A stretch of 64,000 nt of DNA from Physcomitrium patens (lineage: Eukaryota; Streptophyta; Bryopsida; Funariales; Funariaceae): assembly GCF_000002425.4 (NCBI RefSeq), contig NC_037271.1, positions 3,807,563 to 3,871,562 of the forward strand. The letters run 5' to 3'. The notes below the pieces were generated by a model. The model saw nothing but the letters and a program-made list of their open reading frames with translations. It was not told where the DNA came from and ran no database searches. Below, one piece after another: positions 48,751 through 60,979 of this stretch. The position numbers and the translations under genes are program-made. Numbering within the stretch: position 1 is the stretch's first letter; every line of letters starts with the position of its first letter.

Positions 48751-51700
48751 ATGGGCTCCAGCAACGACGAGCTCCCTCTGCACTGCTCCGGTATACTTTA
48801 ATGCCCCCCCGCCTGGATTGTTCTGGTAATGTCAGGTAGCATGGCCGATCGTTGAGGGTGTGTTGACGTCTTCTAATGTATCTATGGGAGTGAGTTGACT
48901 GTCGATCCTTTTTGGAAGGTGAGTGTTGGGAGTGTGAGATGACCTTGAAGGACTAGCATTTACTTTTGCGAGGTTTATGAGCTAGGATTTAGTTCTGTCT
49001 GGTTTCGGAGCTAACGGGAAGTTGTGCTTGGTGTAAGATGAGTGTGAGGAATGTGAGGCTCTTTTAGGTGTAGTGTGATTTCTCCTGTTTAGTTTAGCAT
49101 TGGTGGATTGTGGCGTGGTGCGACTGTAGGCACATTCTAGAGCTGTCGGAAGAGGGAGCTTAGTGGTGTAAGTTCTTGAGGAGGCAGGCCGTGACGGAGG
49201 TGGTGTAGCCCCATGGAGCCTCCAGTAGCAGCCTCAGGTAAACCTTGAGTGCATCTTGCGATTCTACTCTGCAGTGTGTTTTAACGAGCGTTCTGGCATC
49301 GGTGTAGCTGTGATGGTGAATCCATGGCCTTTCCTGGTAACAAATTATTCTTATCCCTCGCCCAGAACTGCGAGTTCGGCAGTTTTTAGTCCTCTTGCAC
49401 TCTAAGCAGAGACAAGCGTAAATTTCATTGAAATGTGTAATCTCATGTGATATAAGCATGGAAATCTAACCAGCAGACCATGTACGTTCATGTCATGAAA
49501 TCAATTGATGTAACCATACTAGCATTTGAGTACTGTCCGTTCAGTCTATCAAGAGTGGTGCATTGAAAGCGTTACATACCGTTGTGGAGTGCAATTAATG
49601 AGCATACGCGTCCGTGTACAACCGTTTGGAAATCAATGTGCCATATGACATTTGCTATTGATGAACGTAACATTTAGTTATTGTATTGTCCTGCTGAAAG
49701 GATGTCCGAAGAGTGCAAATGTCGATCTGGACTTTTGCTGTAGTTGGGTTTGTTAATCTCCTACTGTTTTACACATTTTCCTTGTCGCGCTTGCTTGCAT
49801 TTGACAAAAGACAATTTAGCCAAGTTCCGAATTGCACTTTAACGTGCATGAATGAAGTGTTACATCAGTAAGGAATATTCAAGTGAACCAACTCTTTCAA
49901 AATTTTGGATGCCCATTTAGGTCCTGTATTGAGGAGAACTGCCACTTTCAGTCATCGTCAGGAGCGAGCACTGCAGGATGTCAATGGGCGAGTGAGCGTT
50001 GTGAACAAAAGGTAATGCTTCAAGCTGAGAGATCGATTGCGTGCTCGGTGTGCAATTCGGTCCGCAGTGTATCGATGGATGAAGAATTTAGACATCATAA
50101 CATTGCCCCTTGTCCGATTGTCACTTTGGATTCGGATACATTGCAGCCAAGAGCATCTGTCAATGGTAAAGAGCACGGCGGATGGTCAGAAGGTGGCGCG
50201 CTCTGCGAAGCAGTATTCAGCAGTGGCTTCTCGATACGCTGCCCCTCTTGCATCTAAGAAGCAACCCCCGGGCATTGGAAATGAACCTCAGGCAGGTCAG
50301 TCGAATATGACGAAGCTTCCTTTCATCACAGGTGCACTTCTCCTACCTCCTTCACTACATTCCACTGTGGTAGACGTGATACACTGAACTGAGCAACTGA
50401 AGGGTTTAGGTGATGCGCTGTTGGATGAACGTGCTGTTGTTATCAGGGTAGCTTCAGAAATGGAAGTTGTGTCTGGGCTTGATTCTGACTTCATGTTTTC
50501 TGTTTGTTGCAGGCAGGGCAGCTCCAAGTCATCAGAGGAGATCTTCGACAGATAACCTGAGCTCATTCAATCCTCCCATGGTGTTTTCTGCCTCTCGAAG
50601 GGATACGAGGCCGGACTCTTTAGCCAAGAAAGCGATGGAAGATAGCAATTCCCTGGGCGCGAAACGACCTCGAGCTACCATGAGGACGAGCTTGCTCGAG
50701 AAGAGGACGCAATTGCAGGCTCGAGGCCCCCGGTTTTACTCTTCAGACAGGGGAGGATGTTTGTGCTCGAAGAAAGGTTCAGTTCGGAGTTCTGTGGAGG
50801 TATCTGGTGCTGGTACTGTTTCTCTGCTGTACTCCGCAGCTCACTGGCTGTTTTTAATCAAGCTGGCAGAGGAAGAGAAGAAACACGACGTGGTGGTGGA
50901 ATTGTTCCGGCTGGCCTTGACATTAAAAGCGGAGGTTCGTGTTTACAGTTGGGGCCATAGCTTGAAACAACGCCTAGCATATTGAATGCTTCGATTAGAG
51001 ACTTTCCATTTTACTGACATTTGAGATTTCTGATGCAGCCCAGTGAGGATGTAAAGGTGCAGTTGAAGCTGTATCATGAATCTCATCCAACAGATGAGTT
51101 AGCGCGGCGGCTTGTTGAAGAATGCGAGGGCGTCATGCAAGTAGAGATGGCTTGCACGACTGTAGAAGCAGGCAGAGAAGGTCAATTCAACTCAGAGGAG
51201 TCAAATATCTCGGTGACAAACCTCGCCAGGGTTGACACTGGTGTATCTGTGAGTTCTTTGTTATAACGGGTGTTCTGAACGTGGTACTGTTTGTCGACAG
51301 TGGCTATTTGGTTGATGTTCACGTTGTTGGGGACACACAAGATAGCTGAATCATCTGATGCTCGTATGGGACGGTGACGGTAGCATTGTTCTGATTACGT
51401 CTTTGTCTCGCCAGTTTGGGTTAAACAGTGGTTGTAGTGACGCTGACTTGGGCACCCCATGTATGCAATCTGCGCCTTCCGAAGAGAATTTAGACTTCAC
51501 CCCAAATGGTGAGTGTTGTTTACGTTTTTGAAGTTCTTGGTTTTGAAGATACTGAAGGCGGTCATTGCATATTGATTTTTTGATGCACAGTGCCTCTGAC
51601 CCAACCTGTTTGGTATAGATCCACATTAAATCGTTACCGCACTAGGCCTGAGGATAGTTGCTTTAGTTTAGGGGTTTATGTGCCATTCATCGCCAGACCA

Positions 51701-53260
51701 CAGTGATTGCTCTATTTCAAAGGCTGGCCATCATAGGTTGTCTACACTATCTGCTGCTTTACTCTGATGACTTTGTGGCATAGGTCGACAAGCGGTAAAA
51801 GAAATAGATGTGGACTCCTTGACGAAGAAAGTAGTCTCACATACCGTACCTGAAGGTATTTCAATCACGGTTCCCGAATCTAGCGCCGCCCAGCGGAATG
51901 TCGTAACTTTTCCTGTCCCGTCTCATGGGAGAAGGAAGAGCTGGCAATGCATAGGAGAGCAATCATCGATTCCTTCTGCAGAGAAATCAAATGTATTTCA
52001 CAGGCACACGTAGAATGCGGATGCAGAATTTCTGAGCGTCCGCTGCAATGGTGAACGTTCCCTTCTTAGTGTGGAGGAGAAAGTTAAGTTCACTGACCTG
52101 GCAGAGGTGAGAGGAGCTATTCCAGCGGTATCAAAGATCCCCGTTCATGGTTTCGAAGGAACTGGAGCGAATACAGGTAAAGTCCGCATGTTATCGCTTA
52201 AATATCTATGGATAACTCATTGAGAACTGCTAATACATTAGCATCGGAAAAGATACAGGCGTAGTGATGTATTGACTAAGTTAACTTCCAGAGTTGGTAT
52301 AAACATAGGAAAGGTGTTGGTGCCAGTTAATTTATATCTTATTTCGATGTATTATTCTGGAAATGTGCAGCAGTTGAAGAATTCAAGGAGGCTGTCCATA
52401 TGGACGAAAATTCCACTCAGGTGATCACCAACGATACGCAACAACGAATGTGCTTAAAACTTGCGGCATTTCTCTTGTCTGTTCAAGTAGTGCATGAATA
52501 TATTGGTACATATGCCATCCAAAGGTGCTTGGTTATTCCAAATTATTTACACGTGTGCTTGTTCTTACAGTTGACTTACTGGCAGGCCGCGAAGGATGAC
52601 GATTGTGAGCCTCCAGTTGAATTTGTCGTCGAAATGAAGCCTAATGTTGTAATCACACCTGGAACTGATTCTCGCATGACAGCCTCTGCCGAAATAGAAT
52701 CCTTCTCAGGGCGAAACGAAGCTTCTGAATCTACCTTGGTTGCCCTTCTTCCAGTGTATTCGCCGAAAATGTCATTGAAAGGTGATACAAAACCCCTTTC
52801 TGCCACTCCAATTGCTGTCACACCATGCCAGCCTGCTAGTGTTGGGAACCCTAGGGCCCGACATCGCAGAGCAAGTAGCGTAGGCAACTTGACGCCCGGA
52901 GTCCCGTTTGACATGTCAGCCGAGAGTTCGCCTTTTGGGGACTATGTGTGCAGTCCGTCTTCGCAATCGTCGAGCGCGAAGAGCAAGCTGACGTCGCGAG
53001 GATACAAAGAGGTGACTCCGCGGATGAATCTTCCGAAACCATCATGGAAGGCAATTGTGGAGAGGGAAATGAAGGGTTCGAAGCTAAAAGCCCTTCTGGC
53101 GGCTCAATTGCCCAAGGAGACCAGTCCTTTCTCGGAGTATCTAGAGATCCAGATGGAAAACCAGAGCAGGAATGCTGTGAGTGGTACAATTTGGTCAACG
53201 GAGAAGAATGTAAACTTGACGCGCAGTCCAGCGAAACGTGAGGTATCCTTGTTGAAATGA
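48751..53260 (+). CDS. Host protein-coding gene, ten-exon model, unknown family
   Basis: The proposed coding exons are 48751-48790, 49921-50011, 50147-50331, 50513-50934, 51039-51248, 51415-51508, 51784-51855, 52027-52176, 52371-52420 and 52571-53260. All nine introns (about 104-1130 bp) start GT and end AG, and all phases match. The result is 2004 nt, about 667 residues, starting MGSSNDELPLHCSG. I do not recognise the family. Visible traits are a basic, Ser-rich N-terminal third (QRRSSTDNLSS, RPRATMRTSLLEKR) and a predicted helical block, LAEEEKKHDVVVELFRLALT then PSEDVKVQLKLYHESHP. The C-terminal part is low-complexity and Ser/Pro-rich (RRASSVGNLTP, SSPFGDYVCSPSSQ) and ends in a charged helix (WKAIVEREMKGSKLKALLAA). 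There is no signal peptide or membrane segment. The weakest junction is the donor GAG|GTTCGT after exon 4. It is the only convincing host gene here. Confidence 0.72.
51856..52026 (+). other. Exitron-like intron 7 with one in-frame TAG
   Basis: This proposed intron is 171 nt, a multiple of three, with ends GTATTT and GATGCAG. If retained it reads on in frame as ordinary-looking protein (ISITVPESSAAQRNVVTFPV and so on) to a TAG at 52011-52013, giving about 423 residues. After that stop the frame stays open into exon 8. It is either a genuine intron, a regulated exitron, or coding sequence with a recent stop. Confidence 0.5.
52421..52570 (+). other. Intron 9, stop-free and a multiple of three
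   Basis: It is bounded by CTCAG|GTGATC and TTCTTACAG, 150 nt long, with no in-frame stop, so retention would add 50 residues. A second acceptor (TACTGGCAG, exon from 52586) lies 15 nt downstream and also keeps frame. The hydrophobic retained text (FLLSVQVVHEYIG, LHVCLFLQ) looks unlike the flanking polar protein, favouring a real intron. Confidence 0.5.
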
Positions 53261-53519
53261 TTTTATGTAATTCTCTGTATTTCTTAGATGTGTTCTACGA
53301 ACTTGTAATGAACTGAGAGGTTTGCAGGTAGGGTCCATGTGTTGTTTATTCTAGAGTGTGGTGCATGGATTTTCTGTATCTTGCCGTGTTATTTTATCTA
53401 GCTCGAACGGAAGCAATAATTGCCGTTTGAGCTGCCGCACTCAAGTAGGATATTCTGGCATGGATGTGATTGAGATTATAGCTTTGAGAAGAACGACGAT
53501 ATCATCTGCTCTGAAACAG

Positions 53520-53654
53520 GTTGCGCCTACAGAGGGGCAGCATGAAACGGGTGAAGTACTTAGGAGTGCTCAGGTGCCTAGGAAACTAAATGAGGTGCTT
53601 CTTGATCTCCACGCCCCTGCTGGTGCACTTTATTGCAACATTGCCCCAGTTTGA
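53520..53654 (+). other. Possible alternative last exon of the host gene
   Basis: A donor within exon 10 (GTGAG|GTATCC after 53242, phase 0) could join an acceptor CTGAAACAG at 53519. From 53520 a phase-compatible frame of 44 codons (VAPTEGQHETGEVLRSAQVP and so on) runs to TGA at 53652-53654. That would give a protein of about 706 residues. Otherwise translation ends at 53260 and this lies in the 3' UTR. Confidence 0.35.
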
Positions 53655-54050
53655 AGTATATAAGTGATCAATGCAGTGCAGGGTCAGCAATTAAGCGGTC
53701 TTCTCCAGTCCAAAGCAGAGTGCAGACAAGGAGAGACGTGCTTTTCAAGGAAGACTTTGTATTCTTGAGTCCAGAGCATGTCTTAGATAAACATGTAGTA
53801 AATCCTGTCCAGAGCATGTCTTAGATAAATTCCTTCTCTTTTTCCACTATCCATATTGACTGATTTTTTCTGTATAGTAGGGGGACATGTCACTTAATCC
53901 AAATTCTGTGAGTGTAATAGGAGAATTCATTCTGTTCTCTTCTGAGTATTCACAGTTACTCCGTAGGCTTCGGTGATTGAGATCCCAGTTGATAGCAATC
54001 GGTATCACCAAGATTCTTTCCTTCATTTGTATCATAATATACCAGTCAGA
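53655..54050 (+). other. Likely 3' flank of the host gene, with a short direct repeat
   Basis: It is GC-richer than the DNA beyond. The phrase GTCCAGAGCATGTCTTAGAT occurs twice 39 bp apart (about 53769 and 53808). No further exon is supported. Composition drops to repeat-like AT-rich DNA after about 54120. Confidence 0.4.
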
Positions 54051-54119
54051 TGATTCTACTGGCTGTCTTGATCCACACGCAACCTAGTCCTGAAAGATTT
54101 CTGACCTCTTTTGTAATTG

Positions 54120-57079
54120 TCTTTTTTTAAAAATCCTATGTCCTAGTTCACTCTAATGCATCCTCTATAAATCTAAAAATAGAGAGCTAATAGCTGCAAA
54201 TTTTTAATATGTATTGCAATGCTTGGTTAGTAAATCTTAACTTAAAATCCCAAATGAATTTATTAAAGCTTGTTCAATACTTTTTTACTATATATTTTGT
54301 TAAATTCTTCTATGACATGATCTTTCTTGTTTTCTTTTATAAAATAGATATATTAAAATACAACACTATCCTTATTTAATCAAATTATTAAAAAATAAAA
54401 TATAAGATATATATATATATATATATATATAGATATCCTATGAATTAAATCAAATTTAATTTATAATTCTATTAAAAAATAATAAATCAACAAAATAATA
54501 AATATACAAGTATAATTAAATTAATAGTAAATTTATATCTATATTTGTATTATTATAAGAAGAATGAAATACATCCAACTTGATATTTTAAAACTCTAAT
54601 ATAAAAATTATATAAAATAATTAATATAAATTAATAATTATGTATTATGATCAAATTTAAGTTATTGATCTATTAATTGATTAAATTCATATAATCATCC
54701 AATCAATATTCAATTAGCCAATATTTATCCAATTTATATAATGAATATCATATCAATTATTTATTTAAAAAATGCATCACATTTACATTCGTAAATTTAT
54801 CTAAATATCATATCCATAAAAAATTTATTTATTGATTTAATTATTCATCTAAATTGATATCTACATCTTTTTTAATCTTCTATTTTAAATTCATCCAAAA
54901 TAATATATTAAAGAACTAACAACATCATTCAAGTACGAACCAAATGGATTTGATACTTTTAAACTTAGTGTTGCATTCACCTTTACAAATTATCCTCCTA
55001 TAGCTAATAATTACCTTCAAATTGAATCTAATTGGTCATGTTAAAAAGAAGACTTAAAAATGCATCTATCTTCAAAACATTTCCTTCAAATTTGGTTAAA
55101 TGCATCCAAGTTGTCTCTCAAAATTATTGCTCTACTTTTGCAAGGCAAAAAATTATCATCAACAAATTAGAGTCTTACAACTTACTTCTTAATTGGTGTA
55201 GACAATACAATGAATGTCTTTGCTAATATTTCTAATTGTATCATTTATATCAATAGTCTAAAATATGGACTTGATTCCAAATATTTAAATACTACATATA
55301 AGTTGGTGCCTTCCAATATGGTGATTTTATAAAACTATAATATTTTACTATTATAAGTTGATAAATAATAGAAATAGATAAAATAATAATAAAATTATTT
55401 TCATATAATCTAATTAAAAAAATAGATTTTAATTTCTTAAAATAGATATCAATGTTGAATGCATATTTGAAAAAATCTTAATTAATAAGAAATTGATCAA
55501 ATAAGTCATATTACAAGTATTGTGCTTATTTAAGTTTGTATAAGGATTTAAAAAATTTTAAAACTTGGTACAATAAATGCTTCAATTTCAAAAGTATAGA
55601 TTTTTTTTTGTTAAAAATGCTATATAAAAAAAAAGATGTTTTTATCTATTTAATAGACATAATCATTATAAATTATAGAAATAGATAATAAAATTCAAAC
55701 AAATGTCATCTTGATGATAGAATAGAAGATTTCTAAGTAATTAAATCCTACATGCTAAGAAAATCCTTGTCTTACAAAATAGATCTTATATTATACTAAA
55801 GACTTATTGTAATTGTTTTTATGCCAAAAAAAATATTTTGAACTAACAATGAATTAATCAACAAGAGAATAAATTAAAATTTAGGTTTTTTTGACAATTA
55901 AAGTTGTTTATTTTTACTCCATGGCAGTATGGCAATGAAAAGTTTTTAATCTAATGAGGGGTTTCAAAATGTAAGTAGGCTTAGAAAATTAAGTTATAAA
56001 AGTATATTCAAATGCATTATTATCATGAAATTCTAAGATTGAAATTTTTCTTTCTTTGACATCAAGACATCCAAGGTGAAGAAAAAATTATAAAATATAG
56101 TTGTTTTTGATTTAGATAAAATTAAAAAGAAATAAAAGACGTTTTTTTCTAGAATGCATTAAGTAAATGGATTTAGTGTCCAAATGATTGGATTCATTGA
56201 CGTTTGTTAGGATTGAGGCTAAGAAATTTTATTAGTAACTTCATAATATTTATTCAAAGTCAATATATTTTTTTCTTGAAATTTTTATAAAAGTGGCTTT
56301 TCAAAAAATAATGCATCTTTTTAAAAAATGACATTGCAACAACTTAAGAGGCACTTTTATTGGAATGGTATAGTTCATAGTCTTTAATTTCAAGAGATTT
56401 TCTATCACCTATAAAGATAAAATAATTAACTTTGGAATTAGGCTTCTTCCTTTATTCATTAAGAATATGAAGAAAAAATAAACATAAAAAAAATTTAATA
56501 ATTAAAATTAGATTTACAATATTTTTAAAGCTTAAATAGTATAGCATTTAGAAATACAAAAGGAAAGAAATAATTTTATAAGTAAGAAGTAGCATGTAAG
56601 GCTGTACTCTAATAATTATTGATAAAGTGATTTTTAAGAGCATATTATAAGTATATTCTTTAAAAGTATAGTTTTAAGGTTTATAGATGCCTTTTAAGAA
56701 AGAATCTTAAGATTTGATTAGATAATGATGAATGTAATAATGTGTATAAAACTAGCTAAAATTCTTGAAATTTAATTTTTTTTTTCTTATTATATTTTAA
56801 GATAAGAATTTTCTTTCTAGTTTGATTTTCTACAAAATCATTGTATTGCCTAAAGTATTGTATTACAACTAATTTCTCTAGAAGAAGTAGGTATAAATAT
56901 ATCTAGCAAAATCATCAAAAAAGATGAAAAAATAGAAAAAAATTCCAAAAAAAAAGTATACATATTGGACCTTATAAATCATTGTGTAGAAAGACAAGAA
57001 TCCCTATAGCTTGAGTTGCAAGATTAGTAGAAAACAATGCTTTTTGATATATGCAAAGAAAACCACCTTTACAAAATAG
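54120..57079. other. AT-rich DNA, nothing firmly recognised
   Basis: A TA microsatellite lies at about 54403-54431. One 64-codon open frame (55032-55226) has no motif. Part of the rest may be eroded retroelement sequence, but no family can be named. Confidence 0.4.
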
Positions 57080-57605
57080 TATCACAAACATATATATTTA
57101 CTTTAATAATTATTTATATGATTAGGTAGAAGTAGGTAAATATAGAGAAGCTTCTTAGAAGCTTCATAGATGTGGTTTTGACTTTAGATGTGTTTGTAGG
57201 TTAGAAACTTGGCCAATAAGCTAACCACGTATTGGTAGCTTGTGGAATAAGTTAACTCCATGTAGTAGCTCGTGGAACAAGTTAAGTATGTGGTGCATAC
57301 ATAGATAACTTGCCTTGCAACTTAAGACATGTGGTTAGCAAAGTCAACATGTTTTGGAGGTCTTATAGGGCATTGCCACGTAGCTTCTAGTTATAAGTAT
57401 ATAAAGAGGCAAGAGTGAAGCCTTCCTCAGTCTTACCAACGCTGTTTTAGCCCTTAATCTTGTTTCAAGACTTTCTAATCTTCTTGTTTTTGGCAATAGC
57501 CATTCTAGTTATTATTACATTACCTTTTGAATGGCTTTTTAGTTCTCTTCAGTGACACATGAGTCTATCAAGCATTCTCTTTCTTTGAAATTTATGTCCT
57601 TGATA
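57080..57605 (+). repeat. Element C 5' LTR
   Basis: 526 bp, from TATCACAAACATATATATTT to TGTCCTTGATA; the 3' LTR reads TGTCATGGACATATACATTT at the same place. GAAGCTTCTTAGAAGCTTC at 57147-57165 is a two-fold GAAGCTTC palindrome. A TATA-like ATAAGTATATAAAG lies at about 57391-57404. Confidence 0.9.
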
Positions 57606-57999
57606 ATTTGATAAGAGTGCTAATATACTATTTTTATCTTGTTTTAAAAGTAAGTGGATTATCTCACTTCTATTATTGTGTTTTGAAGGTTGTGGACTAC
57701 CTACCTTTAAAATAAAAAAAATCTTATTTTTTAATTCTGATCTTTCCTTAAAAAGAGTGGATTATCCTTTTTTGTAGAAATTTTTATTAAAGGTTGCAGA
57801 TTACCTTCCTATAATTTAACTTTTTGGATTTGTTTGAGTTGCCTATGGAAGGAAAGATTATGGATACTATACCTAGCGGAAGTAAGAATAGATTTGTAAC
57901 TATTGTAAAATCTTCATGAGCTTGTTAACACTCTTAGAATAGAAATCTCATGTATTTCTAACATGAATCATGAAGGTACTATGCTTGTACCTATGGAAA

Positions 58000-58890
58000 A
58001 AGTTTAGAGTCTGCGGCAAGAAGTTGTGTAATTAAAAGAAGCAAGTAGATCGACTTCACAACGAAATCCAAGGAGTTTTGCTTCTACAAGTATGACGGGA
58101 ATAAAAATTAGTATGCATGAGAAGTTTAATGGAATAAGATCAAAATTTTGAAGATTTTTGCAACAAGTCAAGCTCTATCTAAGGTTGCACCTTTTTCAAT
58201 ATTCTGATGGATTTTTTTAAGTTTTCATAGGTGCACTTCTATCGAGAAGTGCTCTATCTTGATTTGCAGTTTTAATGGATGAAGATTTGCGACTCTTTTA
58301 TAATTTGAATTCATTCCTAAAAGTGTTTAAGATGACATTCAGAGAAAGTGATCGAGAATGAATAGTAGAAACCAAACTCTTATCTTTATGATAAGAATCA
58401 CGATCAGCCACCACATATATTACTAAATTCCAAAACCTTGCTTGTGATGTGGACTGAAATGATAATGCACTCATCAATCAATTTTAATATGGATTAAAGG
58501 ATAGTGTCAAAGATTTCTTATTAACAATATTGAAAATAAAATATTTGGAACAATTTATTGCTCAAGCCATTGCATGCAACATTTGATTATTTGAAAGGCA
58601 TCAAAAACAAAGACTTGGATGAAGTAGAACAAGTCAAGTAATGATGGGAGCTTTCAAGTTTTTTTGAAACGTATTCATCAATGCTGGAATTAATGCAAAT
58701 TGATACGATATATTTTAAAAATCTCATAGAACAGGAAAAGACTCGACCTCACCAAAAGGGTTTGTGTTTATACTGTGGAGAAGCTAAGCACACTGCTCAA
58801 CATTGTCCAAAGAAGGAACACAATTATAAAATAAGGAGCACAATTACCAAAGAAGATAATGTCTCAGAAAATAAATTTTTTTATCTACAA
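58000..58890 (+). mobile_element. Element C gag region
   Basis: Gag-like text includes a capsid segment near 58120-58330. A CCHC zinc knuckle, CLYCGEAKHTAQHCPKKEH, lies near 58768-58820 and is closely related to A's. It is broken. Confidence 0.82.
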
Positions 58891-58894
58891 TAGG

Positions 58895-60800
58895 GACCAT
58901 GCGGTTGGAATCATCTGCAATACCTAGTAAAGGTCTCATTCTCTCTTCAAAACCCTCACCTTGTTTTACAATAGATATAAATTTAGGATCTAAAAATCAC
59001 AAAGTCTTTTTTTTATTAGATTTAAGAGCCTCAACCTATTTTATAGATGAAGATTTTGTCAAAAATCAAAAAATATTTTTACTCAAAAAAACTAAATCCG
59101 TACATATAGAAGTCATAGATAGTTGTTTGTTGTCTTTTGAGAATGTTACCCATGAAACTGTTCCTTTAGATGTAATAATTAAAGATCATAAAAGTATAGT
59201 AGTATTTAATATAATAATATCTCCCTTTAATCCGGTTATTTTAGGATTATCATAGTTAGAAAAATATAACCCTCAAATAGATTGGATTTCTTGAAACCTT
59301 AGCTTTTTTAGTAGTATAATCTAAGATGAAGTTAGCAAAGTAGAAATATAAAAGTCTATTACTTCCAAACCTTTACTGATAGGTGTGAGAGCTTTCATAC
59401 ATACTGCAAAAGAAGGACCATCTTTTGCTATATATGTTATACCCATTTCTAATGGTAAAAAAAAATCAAGTGGTATTCTTAGTCAATATGAAGAATTCAA
59501 AGACGTTTTTGAAAAGAAGAATGTAGATATTCTTTCAAAGCATCAACCTTTTGATTGTTCAATTGATTTGCAAGAAAGAGCTCAACTACCATTCAGACCA
59601 ATCTATAGCTTATCACAAAATGAATTGGCTGCATTAAAGGAATATATTAATGAGAACTTGGCAAAGAACTTCATATGCCATTCTAAATCCTCAACCAGAG
59701 CTCCTATCTTATTTGTGAAGAAGAAAGACATATCTGTGCAGATGTATGTAGATTATCAAGAACTCAATAAGATCTCCATCAAGAATAAATATCTTTTGCC
59801 TTTGATTTCAGGATTACTTGACCAACTCAATCAAACAAAGATCTATACCAAAATAGATCTACAAGGAGCATGTAACTTAGTTCATATCAAAGAAAGAAAT
59901 GAATGGAAGACTACTTTTCAAACTAGGTATGAATATTTTGAATATAATATCATACTTTTTGGATTCATAAATGCACCGGCCACTTTTCAACATCTCATGA
60001 ATGATGTTTTTTGTGAGTTTCTAGATGATTTTATCGTTTGCTATTTAGACGACATTCTAATCTACTCTGAAAATAGAAAAACGACATGAACTTCATGTTT
60101 GTCGTATGTTACAAAAACTTAGAGATGCAAGATTATATGCCAAGTTAAAAAAGTGTGTATTCCATACTACTCAAGTTGAATTTTAAGGATATATCATTTC
60201 CAATAAAGGCGTTATGATGGATTCCAAGAAGGTCCAAACTATCATAGATTAGAAGATTTTAAGAACAATACAAGATGTGCAATATTTTTTAGGCTTTATT
60301 AATTACTACCAAATCTTCATCAAGAACTTTTTTTCAAGTTATAACTCCACTTATACGTTTGACTTCTAAAGACAAACTTGAGTGGAATAAAGAAACAGAA
60401 CCATCATTTTATGTTTTAAAGAAAGAATATATTTTTGTACTAATCTTGTATTGTGTCAACTTTTTCAAGGTATTTTTTATGAAAACAAATGCGTCAGACT
60501 TTGCTATAGGTGCCGTGTTGTGAAAAATGGGAATAGATGATAAACTCTACCTAGTAGCTTTTCATTCTAGGAAATTTTCAGTAGCAAAATTAATTATGAG
60601 ATCCATGACAAAGAGCTCTTTGCAATCATAGATTCATTTCAAAAATGGCATCATTATCTAAAAAGCACTTCAAGCCCACTTACCATATATATGGATCATA
60701 AGAACCTCGAGTACTTCATTTTAGCACATATTTTGAATCGTTGTTAAGCTCGTTAGAGCATGTCTTTATTTAGATTCAATTTCAAAATCACTTATAGACT
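58895..60800 (+). mobile_element. Element C protease, RT and RNase H region
   Basis: The protease-like block near 58950-59255 contains FTIDINLGSKNHKVF and ends NPVILGLS. RT follows, with LSQNELAALKEYINENLAKN, VKKKDISVQMYVDYQELN and the catalytic CYLDDILIYS near 60040-60070. RNase H follows near 60470-60740 (FFMKTNASDFAIGAVL, MDHKNLEYFI). Segments of this region define the F pieces. It is broken at many places. Confidence 0.88.
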
Positions 60801-60979
60801 CAAAAAATAAGAAGGTCTATCATATGTCCTTACTAGATGTTCTTATCTTGCACCAAAAAAAAGTGATGCATCTTTTGATCAACAAAGAACAATTCTCTTG
60901 AAGCCCGAGCATTTTCATCTTTGAGTAATAAAATCAACATTGACTACTGATTCAACCTTTATCAAGTAAATCCAATTAA

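Noticed and set aside
48528-48783. Two overlapping minus-strand open frames in the GC-rich start of the host gene
   Set aside because: They have no motif and no splice continuation. They lie opposite the promoter and first exon and are explained by high GC content.
49960-49990. Destruction-box-like RALQDVNG near the N-terminus of the host protein
   Set aside because: The Arg is not at the required spacing from the Leu, so I do not claim a degradation signal or a cell-cycle role.
51351-51626. Minus-strand open frame of 91 codons
   Set aside because: It is antisense to host exon 6 and flanking introns. The plus-strand exon model is phase-consistent, so this is a shadow.
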